10,009 nt of DNA from positions 799,034 to 809,042 of the forward strand of contig NW_003101667.1 in NCBI RefSeq assembly GCF_000003855.2, written 5' to 3'. Below, in pieces: positions 1-8,741 of this stretch. Origin of the DNA: Blastomyces gilchristii SLH14081 (taxonomy: Eukaryota > Ascomycota > Eurotiomycetes > Onygenales > Ajellomycetaceae). Under the pieces are notes generated by a model, which ran no database searches, was not told the DNA's origin, and worked only from the letters and a program-made list of their open reading frames with translations. Each line of letters begins with the position of its first letter. Position 1 is the first letter of the stretch. A program made the translations under genes and the position numbers.

Positions 1-180
1 GTGAGTATCTTAAATTTGAAGACACTTTAGAGTTCGGAGTCTTATTCTTCTAGATGGTGGATGATTGTGAGAAGTTTCTTATCATAGGTCTGATAGGTGT
101 ATTCAGCAGAACTAAACTTGTTAAACATGAAAATATATAATTATACAACGTCTTCATTATCATATTGGAAGGGGGGTTGA
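1..180. other. Flanking sequence, no gene recognised
   Basis: This AT-rich stretch lies beyond the 3' tail of retrotransposon copy 1 and matches nothing in copy 2. It holds no ORF of useful length and no RNA gene that I can see. It carries two CpG dinucleotides (35-36 and 149-150) in 180 bases, whereas the nearly 10 kb of element to its right shows only about three by eye. It ends in a short G run (about 171-176) followed by TTGA, directly before the (TTA)n tail, so this is probably the genomic target of the copy 1 insertion. It could also be the end of another decayed repeat; the sequence alone does not decide. Confidence 0.5.
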
Positions 181-203
181 TTATTATTATTATTATTATT
201 ATT
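181..203 (-). repeat. (TAA)n-type 3' tail of copy 1
   Basis: The plus strand reads (TTA)7 followed by TT; on the element's strand this is an AAT/TAA repeat at the extreme 3' end. Copy 2 ends in the same way (4365-4381) with fewer units. A trinucleotide tail in place of poly(A) is known from I-type LINEs, and variable unit number between copies is expected if the tail is made or extended during priming. Its left edge marks the 3' insertion junction with the flank. Confidence 0.85.
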
Positions 204-557
204 CTTCAATTATAGATGTATGCAGTCAGAGACTATGACATCTATCAGAGAACTTTTAGTTTTCAGAGTTTTTCCTATATCTATAAAGTCAACTATTATA
301 CATTTATCAATTTCAGATATGTAAAATCAGAAAATTTCAGCTCAGAATATAAAAACTGTTTACAAATTGCGGTATTGTAACATCTTCTGATACTTTAAAA
401 CCATTTGACAATATCATGACAAAAGAAAAGAGAACATAGTCTTAAAGATAGACACATTAAATAAATAGATAGAAAAGAATAGAAAGGAAAAAGTAAAGTA
501 AAGAGAGACTATAATAAAACAAATTATTAAAAGATAGTGTATAGCTGTTTTAACAGA
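204..557 (-). other. 3' UTR of copy 1
   Basis: This stretch lies between the ORF2 stop (TAG, 558-560) and the tail. It matches the copy 2 UTR (4382-4752) along its length but with several small insertions and deletions, a net difference of 17 bases. The part nearest the ORF (about 415-540) is purine-rich on the plus strand, so pyrimidine-rich in the RNA. The part nearest the tail holds an inverted repeat (213-244: arms TAGATGT and ACATCTA, inner AGTC/GACT) identical to copy 2, followed by a degraded version of the second copy 2 hairpin. No ORF is evident. Confidence 0.7.
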
Positions 558-3500
558 CTATATCTGATCAACTTTCTCTTCTTCATATTCAGATATTTCT
601 GAATTTAATCATTTTCTTATAGCTGCTTGAGTTTCTGATAGAAAGTCTATTAAGTATTTAATTCCTGTCTCAGTTGAGAATAAGAATCTTATATTTAATT
701 GATTTAGATTATACTTCTCTTTCAATCTGACTCTGAGACTATTGTATAATGCACAGTATATTATAATATACTCATGATTTTCATTTACATTGCAGAATGA
801 GCATTCTATTGAATTAAATCTATCATCAAATCTTTGTATATAACATTTGAAATAGTCATATTCTAGTTTCAGCTGAATCATAGATGAGAATATTTTCTTT
901 TTACATTTAATTGAACAAGATTTTCACTTGAGTTTTGTTTTAAATCTTGAATAATGTATACTCTTCTTTTATTTCTACCAGCTTTCATTTCACTTATCTA
1001 AACAAGATTCTTTTATCTTTCTTTTTATAAAAGACCAGGACACAATTTTTTGAATAGATCTGCTTAATTCTGAACTCTTTTTTGCAGCTGAATCAGCCAA
1101 TTCATTGCCATGAATATTCATATGAGCAGGAACTCAGAGCAGATGAATTATCAGTTTTGATGTTCTTCTTCTTTGAATTTTCAAAACAGAGTTTAAAATC
1201 AGTTCAAGATTCATTTGATCATTATCAATCTGACTATTTCTAAGTCTTTTTAAAGCAGCTTGACTATCAGAGAATATTCATATCTCTTTTAAACTATTTT
1301 CTCTTTTATGAGATTTTATTTCAATGAGTTTGAAAGCTTTCACTATTGTAAATAGTTCAGCATCAAAGACTTCAGATTCACAGTCTAAATTTCATAAATC
1401 TGAGATATAATTGATATTATCTTGAGTATAAGCAATGTCTGTGTCTAATCTATTCAAATTCTCATTTTTTGAGCTATCTGAATAGATCAGAATAGAGTCT
1501 GTTATATTAATTATAGAAATTCTCTTTAAATGTTGTTTATATTCTCTCTCTTTAGATAGTTCACTTATTTACAAGTCTATAAGAGATTCAAGCTTTTCTC
1601 TTCAGAGAGATATCTTCTCATGATCAACTGTTTCAATATTTAATAAAGAAAATTGATTTTTAATTAGTGAGTATAGTCTGTATAGTTGAGAGAGCATTTT
1701 CTTTGAAGAATTATTTTCATTTCAATCAAGAAATCTATTTCAATTCAGTTCATTGTCAGAGTTAATTGATGAAAATGAAGAAGAGACTCTTTCTCTGATT
1801 ATATGATTTAAGCTCATCTTTATAACTCTCAGAGTATAGTTCATACAGGCCTTTTCAAATCTAATAGCAGAAGAGAGAATTGAAGCTTCAATTTTCATTG
1901 CTTTAATAGAAGATGATTTGAATACTCTCAGAATTCTTCTCAAAGCTCTGTTTTACAGACTTTGAAAGAGTTCAGTGAAATTTTCTTGATTATTTCATCA
2001 AACTTGAACTTCATAATCAGCTACTAAGATGATACAGACTATATATAACTGTCTCATAGTCTGGAAGAATAGATCTCTCTCTGTATTTAATAATCTGATT
2101 ATGCTATTTAATAGTCTTTCTATCTTAATAGTTCTTTGTTGAATATGATATTTAAAATTTAACTTGAAGTTTAACCATACTTCTAATTATTTGACATTCA
2201 AACTGAGTTTAATCTCTCCATTTAAAAGAGTTAGATATAGTTCTTTCTCATTGAATCTAGAAAAGAAATGAATTCACTCAGTTTTATTTATATTAAATTT
2301 AATTTAATTAATATCTGCTCTAACAAAGATTTTCTTTACTGCTTTTTCAATCACTTCTAAATTCTCTTTAATTGTTTTTAAACTGTAGACTAGATCAATA
2401 TCATTCATATAACTTGAAGATCTCACTATTTTCATGTCTCTATTCTTGAATAGATATACAGTGTATATTATAAATAAAATGAGTAAGATTGAAGATTCTT
2501 ACAGTACTTCTATTTTTATCTTAGTCTTGTCTTATTTCATGTCATCAAAGAATAGTTGTATAATTCTTTTAGATATAAAACAGTTAACTCATTTTATTAG
2601 AGAAAGTGACATTTTTAACATCTTTAAAGTCTGAATTAACTTTGACTTTGAAACATGATCAAATGTATCTTTTATATTAATAAAAACTGCAGTTGAGACC
2701 AGATCTTCATACTTTGCTATTTGAATGTTATGAATAACTAAGGTCACAGTATTAATTGCAGAGCATTGTTTTCTATCTCTTATTTATTCACTAAATAGAA
2801 GAGAATCATTAATAGAGCTTATAAAAAAGAGTTGAGTAGCTATTATCTTTTCTAAAATCTTTTCTAAACAGTTCAATAGAGATATTACTCTATATAACTT
2901 AGAAATTGAACTTTTTCTATTAGATTTTATAAGAATCACTTCAGTGACTTCTCTTCAGCATTCAGAATAATACTCATTTTTTAAGAGATTGAAAAAGAGC
3001 TCAAAATATTCATTCTTTAAGTAGAAATATGTATTTTCAATGATCAAGTGATTGATTAAATCAGTCTCTGTAGCAGTTTTAACTGAACTTGAGAAGATAA
3101 CTGACTTTAATTCATCTTATATAAGCTCAGATCATTCTCAGTCATTTTTATCAATATAGTTATTAAGTGATATATTCTCTTTCTCTGAATCTGAATCTGA
3201 TGAGTTTTGAAAGAGAACCCTCATGAAAACTTGACATTCTTTCTTAAAACAATTTACTGTATATAATTCATTCTGAAACTTATATTCTAAGACTGGAAGT
3301 TTTGCTACACTTCTTATTTTAATATATTTGAAAGCTTTAAAAACTTTGTTTTCTTATACTTCTTTAAGAAATTTGTTTCAGCAGTCTGTTTTAGCTCTTT
3401 TAATATCTGAAAAATATTCATTTCTGTCAGCTTTGAACTCTTTATCAGATATTATATCATTCTTTCAATCTCTTCTAGCAGTAGCTAATTGTTTCCTTTT

Positions 3501-4364
3501 AAATGTGATATTCTCATTTCATCAAGGTTTGAAATACTTAGAAGACTTTTTCTTTGAAATATTATCTCTAACACTTGTTAGAATAATAGATGTAATGACC
3601 TTTACTCTATTCTCAAGTATTTCATTTGAAATATCTTGACTGAGATTTCAATATAGCTCACTCTGCTTTTCAGATTTTAACAGTTTTATATTTTCTTCAA
3701 CTGCTTTTCAATCAGCTTTTTCAAAGTGATACTGCTTAGAGAGAAGAGAGTTTTCACTCATTTATTTTTCACTCAGTTCAATATTAAATTAAATAATCTC
3801 ATGATCTCATTCTGATCTCTCATTTAAATTAATAAATCAGTTTACAAGTCTTTTTTCAACTAGATTTTGTGATATGAAGATTAGATCTATAATAGATTTC
3901 TGTTTTATGCCTTTTCTAAAGAATGTTTATTAATCAGACTTGTTAACTAGATCTATTAAATACTCTAAGATTCATTCAATCAGATTATCTGCTTTTACTA
4001 CTCTTTTATATTCTGAATTTCATCAGAAATGATGTGCATTGAAATCTTCTATAATTATAGAGTTTCTTAATAAAGTTATATTCAGAAATTCTCTATTAAT
4101 TGTTCAGATATTGTTATTTTTCTTCAATGACTTTTTATTATAGATATTTATAAGCTGTATAGTATTAAACTTATTTTCTTTATCTATAGTATCACTCATC
4201 AGAATATCAGAATCAGACATGATATCAAATCTTAGATTAAATTAATATTTTGATCTCTTTCTTTTATAGATTACTACTCTTGACTTTATCTCAGACTTTT
4301 GAGATAGAAAGTAGTAGTAGCTTGAATGAGAAATGATGTATTTTTACTCAGCATCAAAATTCAG
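558..4364 (-). pseudogene. Decayed ORF2 polyprotein of copy 1 (EN-RT-RNase H)
   Basis: Codon-for-codon relic of the copy 2 ORF2, starting near copy 2 codon 51 and ending at TAG 558-560. The endonuclease beginning, including the LLQEP glutamate, is absent. The frame is kept throughout; the only net length change is six bases at about 3181-3200, two codons fewer in an acidic Ser-Asp repeat. Stops are numerous: nearly every tryptophan codon is now TGA (for example 1134-1136, 1995-2000, 3519-3524, 4020-4025). Former Gln codons became TAG (975-977) or TAA (969-971, 2499-2501). The RT motif YVDD reads YMND, losing one catalytic aspartate. Short open pieces remain, such as 609-881 with the C-terminal knuckle region and 1740-1943. 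It cannot encode a working enzyme under the standard code. Confidence 0.88.
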
Positions 4365-4381
4365 TTATTATTATTATTATT
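4365..4381 (-). repeat. (TAA)n-type 3' tail of copy 2, at the tandem junction
   Basis: The plus strand reads (TTA)5 plus TT. It is shorter than the 23-base tail of copy 1. Its left edge (4364|4365) is exactly where copy 1 stops resembling copy 2, so this tail is the joint between the two elements, with no host sequence visible between them. Confidence 0.85.
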
Positions 4382-4752
4382 CTTCAATTATAGATGTATG
4401 CAGTCAGAGACTATGACATCTACCTGAGAACTTTAGTTCTCAGGGTGTTTTCTATGTCTGTAAAGTTAACTATTGTACATTCATCAATTTCAGATATGCA
4501 AAATCAGAAAATTCCAGCTCAGAATACAAAAACTGTTTACAAATTGCAGTGTTTTAACATCTTTTAATACTTTGAAACCATTTGACAATATCATGACAAA
4601 AGAAAAGAGAGAAAGAACATAGTCTCAAAGATAGACACATTAAATAGATAGATAGAAAGAAATTGAAAGGAAAAGATACAGAAAAAGATAAAGTAAAGAG
4701 AGACTATAACAAAACAAATTATTAAAAGAGAGTGTATAGCTGTTTTAACAGA
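4382..4752 (-). other. 3' UTR of copy 2
   Basis: Non-coding stretch between the ORF2 TAG (4753-4755) and the tail. About 4600-4735 is strongly purine-rich on the plus strand, so the RNA would carry a long pyrimidine-rich region after the ORF. The last 60 bases before the tail fold into two adjacent inverted repeats (4391-4444, listed separately). Small indels separate it from the copy 1 UTR, unlike the ORF, which shows almost none. No reading frame or polyadenylation signal is convincing. Confidence 0.7.
4391..4444 (-). other. Two adjacent 3'-terminal hairpins, candidate RT recognition structure
   Basis: Hairpin A spans 4391-4422: outer arms TAGATGT (4391-4397) and ACATCTA (4416-4422) pair over 7 bp, and inner AGTC/GACT pair around a 3-base loop, with an internal loop between. 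Hairpin B spans 4423-4444: arms CCTGAGAAC (4423-4431) and GTTCTCAGG (4436-4444) form a perfect 9 bp stem with a 4-base loop. They touch each other and end 9 bases from the tail. Hairpin A is identical in copy 1 (213-244) although bases around it differ; hairpin B is eroded there. In several LINE clades a 3' stem-loop plus a short repeat tail is what the reverse transcriptase recognises; that role here is inference. Confidence 0.6.
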
Positions 4753-4947
4753 CTATATCTGATTGATTTCCTTCTCTTCATATTCAGATAATTCTGAATT
4801 TAGCCATTTTCTCATAGCTGCTTGAGTTTCTGATAGAAAGTCTATTAAGTATTTAATTCCTGTCTCAGTTGAGAATAAGAATCTCATATTCAATTGATTT
4901 AGATCATACTTCTCTTTCAATCTGGCTCTGAGACTATTATATAATGC

Positions 4948-4998
4948 ACAGTGCATTATAATATGCTCAGGGTTCTCATTTGTATTGCAGAATGAGCA
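4948..4998 (-). other. C-terminal CX2CX7HX4C knuckle of ORF2 (copy 2)
   Basis: Residues 299-315 of the open segment hold Cys299, Cys302, His310 and Cys315 in the spacing CX2CX7HX4C. A comparable Cys/His cluster after RNase H is common in fungal LINE ORF2 proteins and is usually taken as a nucleic-acid-binding knuckle. In copy 1 the equivalent site (within 609-881) still shows CSFC but His and the later Cys are replaced by Tyr, both C/G-to-T/A-type changes. Confidence 0.7.
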
Positions 4999-5262
4999 TT
5001 CTATTGAGTCAAATCTATCATCAAATCTTTGTATATAAGATTTGAAATAGCCATGTCCTAGTTTCAGCTGTATTATAGATGAGAATATTTTCTTTTTACA
5101 TTTAATTGAACAAGATTTCCACTTGGGTTTTGTTTCAAATCTTGAATAATATATACTCTTCTTTTGTTTCTGCCAGCTTTCATTCCACTTGTCTAAACAA
5201 GATTCTTTTATTTTTCTCTTTATAAAAGACCAGGACACAATTTTTTGAATAGATCTGCTTAA

Positions 5263-5691
5263 TTCTGCACCCTTTTTTGCAGCTGAATCAGCCAATTCAT
5301 TGCCATGAATATTCATATGAGCAGGAACCCAGTGCAGATGAATTCTCAGCTTTGATATTCTTCTCTTTTGAATTTTTAAAACAGAGTTTAAGATCAGTTC
5401 AAGATTCATTTGATTATTATGAATCTGACTATTTCTAAGTCTTTTTAAAGCAGCTTGACTATCAGAGAATATCCATGCCTCTTTCAAACAATTTCCTCTT
5501 TTATGAGATTTTATTTCAATGAGTTTGAAAGCTTTCACTATTACAAATAGTTCAGCATCAAAGACTTCACATTCAGAGCCTAGATTCCAGAAATCTGAGA
5601 TAAAATTAATATTATCTTCAGTATAAGCAATGCCTGCATCTAATCTATTCAAGTTCTCATTTTTTGAGTCATCTGAATAAATCAGAATAGA
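5263..5691 (-). other. RNase H domain of ORF2 (copy 2)
   Basis: Lies at residues about 68-210 of the open segment 4753-5892. It would digest the RNA strand of the cDNA hybrid. The four acidic positions are visible: Asp in IYSDDS (residue 74 or 75), Glu in DAELF (114), Asp in IFSDSQAALKRL (144), and Asp in GNELAD (202), with the HWVPAH segment before it. No stop interrupts this domain, making it the best preserved part of the element. Confidence 0.85.
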
Positions 5692-6379
5692 GTCTTTTAT
5701 ATTGATTGTAGAAGTTCTCTTCAAATGCTGTTCATATTCTTTCTCTTTTGATAGTTCACTTATTTGTAAGTCTATAAGAGATTCAAGCTTTTTTCTCCAG
5801 AGAGATAACTTCTCATGATCAACTTTTTCAATATTTAAAGAAGAAAATTGATTTTTAATCAGAGAGCATAGTCTGTATAGTTGAGAAGACATTTTCTTTG
5901 AAGAATTATTTTCATTTCAATCAAGAAATCTATTCCAATCCAGTTCATTTTCAGAGTTAACTGGTGGAAATGAGGAAGAGACTCTTTCTCTGATTATATG
6001 ATTTGAGCTCATCTTTACAACTCTCAGAGCATAGTTCATACAGGCCTTTTCAAATCTAATAGCAGGAGGAGGAATTGAAGCTTCAATTTCCATTACTTTA
6101 ATAGGAGATGATTTGAATGCTCCCAGAATTCTTCTCAAGGCTCTGTTTTGCAAACTTTGAAAGAGTTCAGTGAAATTCCCTTGATTATTCCACCAAACTT
6201 GAACTTCATAATCAGCTACTGATGTAATACAGGCTATATATAACTGTCTCATAGCCTGAAAGAATAGACCTCTCTCTGTATTTGATAGTCTGATTATGTT
6301 GTTCAATAGTCTTTCTGTCTTGACAGTTCTCTGTTGAATGTGATATTTAAAATTCAACTTGGAGTTTAACCATACTCCT

Positions 6380-7160
6380 AATCATTTGACATTTACACTG
6401 GGTTTAATCTCTCTATTTAAAAGAGTTAGAGATAGTTCTTTCTCATTGAATCTAGAAAAGAAATGAATTAACTCAGTTTTATTCATATCAAATTGAATTT
6501 GATTGATATCTGCTCTAACAAAGATTTCCTTTGCAGCTTCTTCAATTACTTTCAAATTCTCTTTGATAGTTTTTGAGCTGTAGACTAGACCAATATCATC
6601 CACATAACTCAGAGATCACACTATTCTCATATTTCTATTTTTGAATAGATATGCAGTGTATATTGTAAATAAAATGAGTGAGATTGAACACCCCTGTAAT
6701 ACTTCTATTTTTATCTCAGTCTTGTCTTGTTTCATTCCATCAAAGAAGAGTTGTATAATTCTTTTAGACATAAAACAGTTAACTCATTTTATTAGAGAAA
6801 GTGGCAGTTTTAATATCTTCAATGTCTGAATTAACTTTGACTTTGAAACATGATCAAATGCTTCTTTTATATCAATAAAAACTGCAGTTGAGATCAGACT
6901 CTCATACTTTGCTATTTGAATATCATGAACAACTGAGAGAACAGTGTCAATTGCAGAACACTGTTTTCTACCTCTCATTTGTTCACTGAATAAAAGAGAA
7001 TCATCTATAGAGCTTATAAAAGATAGTTGAGTAACTATTATCTTTTCGAAAACCTTTCCTAGGCAGTTCAATAGAGATATTACTCTATATGACTTAGGAA
7101 TTGAAGTTTTTCTATTAGGTTTTGCAAGAATCACTTCAGTGACTTCTCTTCAGCATTCAG
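6380..7160 (-). other. Reverse transcriptase domain of ORF2 (copy 2)
   Basis: RNA-directed DNA polymerase core. Signatures in order are SIPKSYRVISLLNCLGK from about 7104 downward, GRKQCSAID, motif A FIDIKEAFDHVS (catalytic Asp at 6871-6873), motif B as LQGCSISLILF, and motif C YVDDIGLV ending near 6583. Motif B is normally QGSPxSPxLF; both prolines are replaced (Ser, Leu), each explicable by one C-to-T change, and the first Ser is Cys. TGAs at 7150, 6784, 6616 and 6382 interrupt the frame. The YVDD pair is intact here, unlike in copy 1. Confidence 0.85.
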
Positions 7161-7382
7161 GATAATATCCATTTTTCAAGAGATTGAAAAAGAGCTCAAA
7201 ATACTCATTCTTTAAGTAGGAATATGTATTTTGAATAATCAAGTGATTAATTGAATCAGGACCTGCAGCAGTTTTAACAGAACTTGAGAAGATAGCTGAC
7301 TCTAATTCATCTTGTGTAAGATCAGGCCATTCCCAGTCATTTTCATCAATGTAGTTGAGAAGTGATATATTCTCTTCCTCTG

Positions 7383-7406
7383 AATCTGAATCTGAATCTG
7401 ATGAGT
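7383..7406 (-). repeat. Ser-Asp codon repeat, length differs between copies
   Basis: A short (TGAATC)n run on the plus strand encodes alternating Ser and Asp followed by acidic residues in the endonuclease-RT linker. Copy 2 has one more hexamer than copy 1 (about 3187-3202). This is the only net length difference found across the ORF2 alignment and it keeps frame, as expected from slippage. Confidence 0.75.
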
Positions 7407-7959
7407 TCTGAAAGAGAATTCTCATGAAACCTTGACATTTTTCCTCAAAAGAGTTTGCTGTATATGATTCATTCTGAAACTCATATTCTAGAGCTGGAAG
7501 TTTTGCTACACTTCTTGTTGTAGTATAGTTAAAAGCTTTAAAAACTTCCTTTCCTTGTGCTTCTTCAAGAAATTTATTCCAGCAGTCTGTTTTAGCTCTT
7601 TTAATATCTGAAAAATATTCATTTCTGACAGCTTTGAACTCTTCATCAGATATTACATCATTCTTCCAATCTCTTCTAGCAGTAGCTAATTCTTTTCTTT
7701 TAGATGAGATATTCTCATTTCATCAAGGTTTTGAATACTCAGAAGATTTTCTTTTTGAAATATTATCTCTAACACTTGTTAGAATAATAGATGTAATAAG
7801 CTTCACTCTATTCTCAAGCATTTCATTTGAGATATCTTGATCAGAATTTCAATATAGCTCATTCTGTCTTTCAGATTTTAACAGTTTTATACTTTCTTCA
7901 ACTGCTTTTCAATCAGCTTTTTCAAAGTTATACTGATTAGAGAGAAGAGGATTTTCACT

Positions 7960-8715
7960 CATTTGTTTTTCACTCAGTTCAATATCAAATTGAATAATCT
8001 CATGACCTGATTCTGATGTCTCATTTGAATCAATAAACCAGTTTACAAGTCTTCTTTTCATTAGATTTTATGACATGAATGTTAGATCTATAATAGACTT
8101 CTGTTTCATGCCTTTTCTAAAGAATGTTTGTTGATCAGACTTATTAACCAAATCTATTGAATGCTTAAAGGTTCATTCAATCAGATTATCAGCTCTCACT
8201 GCTCTCTTGCATTCTGAATTCCATCAGGGATGATGTGCATTGAAATCTCCTGCAATTATAGAGTTTCTTGATGAAGTTATGTTCAGAAATCCTCTATCAA
8301 TTGTCCAGATATTGTTATTTTCCTTCAATGACTTTTCATTATAGATATTTATGAGCTGTATAGTATCAAACTCATTTTCTTTATCTATAATATCACCCAC
8401 CAGAATATCAGGGTCAGACATGATATCAAATCTTAGATTAAATTAATATCTTGATCTCTTTCTTCCATAGATCACTACTCTTGACTTTATCTCAGACTTT
8501 TGAGATAAAAAGCAGTAGTAGCTTGAATGAGAAATGACATATTTTTGCTCAGCATCAAAATTCGGCTCCTGAAGCAGTACAAAATCAACTTTCTGTTTAA
8601 ATGCAATCTGAAGACAAGAATAAATGCAATTTGAGTTTCTATCCACATTATTTTGAATAAATGTGATTTTTGAAGAGTTTTTAAACTTTTTTTGTTGTTT
8701 TTGTTGTATATTCAT
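7960..8715 (-). other. AP-like endonuclease domain of ORF2 (copy 2)
   Basis: This N-terminal domain would nick the target to prime reverse transcription. Visible signatures in order are FIQNNVDRN (the Asn motif), LLQEP (catalytic Glu, codon 50), VVIYGRK, SDPDILVGDI, INIYN, GDFNAHHP followed by the WW site, SIIDLTF, and ESGH. The last should read S-D-H: copy 2 has GGT (Gly, 8005-8007) where copy 1 keeps GAT (Asp, 3804-3806), so copy 2 has lost an active-site residue. Four in-frame stops fall inside (8443, 8224, 8173, 8068). Confidence 0.82.
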
Positions 8716-8741
8716 ACTAAAAGAGAGTAGAGAAGAATCTA
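8713..8741 (-). promoter_or_regulatory. ORF1-ORF2 junction with pyrimidine-rich spacer
   Basis: ORF1 ends at TAG (8739-8741) and ORF2 begins at ATG (8713-8715), leaving 23 bases and a frame change. In the RNA the spacer is rich in U and C and ends in UUUUAG just before the AUG context. Close-set ORFs suggest ORF2 is made by termination-reinitiation or internal initiation, as proposed for other two-ORF LINEs. The likeness to a 3' splice site is also visible, but no partner is identified. Confidence 0.5.

Larger units (their letters stand above)
181..4364 (-). mobile_element. Tad1/I-like non-LTR retrotransposon, copy 1, 5'-truncated
   Basis: This is a LINE relic read right to left: a truncated ORF2 (558-4364), a 3' UTR (204-557) and a trinucleotide tail (181-203). 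It aligns without a frame change to copy 2 (4365-8565). The offset is 4195 bases from the ORF2 stop to about 3180, then 4201 bases to 4364. Similarity ends sharply at 4364|4365, inside the endonuclease domain, which is the usual 5' truncation left by target-primed reverse transcription. ORF1 and the first 50 or so codons of ORF2 are missing. Damage is much heavier than in copy 2, mostly C-to-T and G-to-A. The target duplication cannot be checked because the far end lies beyond the window. Confidence 0.88.
4753..8715 (-). pseudogene. ORF2 polyprotein of copy 2: endonuclease, reverse transcriptase, RNase H
   Basis: One frame runs 1,321 codons from ATG (8713-8715) to TAG (4753-4755) without a frameshift. 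Domain order: AP-like endonuclease, linker, reverse transcriptase, thumb/connection region, RNase H, CX2CX7HX4C knuckle. Internal stops: TAA 8443-8445 and 8068-8070; TGA 8224, 8173, 7909, 7849, 7723, 7720, 7150, 6784, 6616, 6382 and 5917 (lowest coordinate of each). All TGAs but 6616 sit where relatives or context call for Trp (HHP-WW, KP-WW, C-W-R, VK-W-LGVWL). At 6616 copy 1 has AGA, so Arg is likelier. The TAA at 8068 is CAA in copy 1. The start was chosen because it is the first ATG after ORF1 and precedes the endonuclease. The longest open piece is 4753-5892, 379 residues. Confidence 0.88.

Noticed and set aside
1..60. GTGAGT at the left edge as a splice donor of a host gene
   Set aside because: A six-base match at the window edge with no exon visible; unsupported.
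415..540. Purine-rich stretch in the UTR as a promoter or replication element
   Set aside because: It recurs in copy 2 (4600-4735) with indels and is simply low-complexity UTR; no motif supports a specific role.
2434..3639. Plus-strand ORFs at 2434-2634 and 3328-3639 in copy 1
   Set aside because: They lie antisense to the ORF2 relic and reflect the low frequency of stops on that strand; their sequences mirror the minus-strand coding pattern and show no domain.
6641..7840. Plus-strand ORFs at 6641-6829 and 7634-7840 in copy 2
   Set aside because: Antisense shadows of the RT and linker regions, matching the equivalent shadows in copy 1 only because the sequence is duplicated.
181..8565. The 4.2 kb direct repeats as LTRs of a retroelement or as a plain segmental duplication
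   Set aside because: The repeats encode the RT itself, each ends in its own trinucleotide tail of different length, and the unit is 5'-truncated, all of which fit LINE copies. LTRs would be non-coding and flank the genes.
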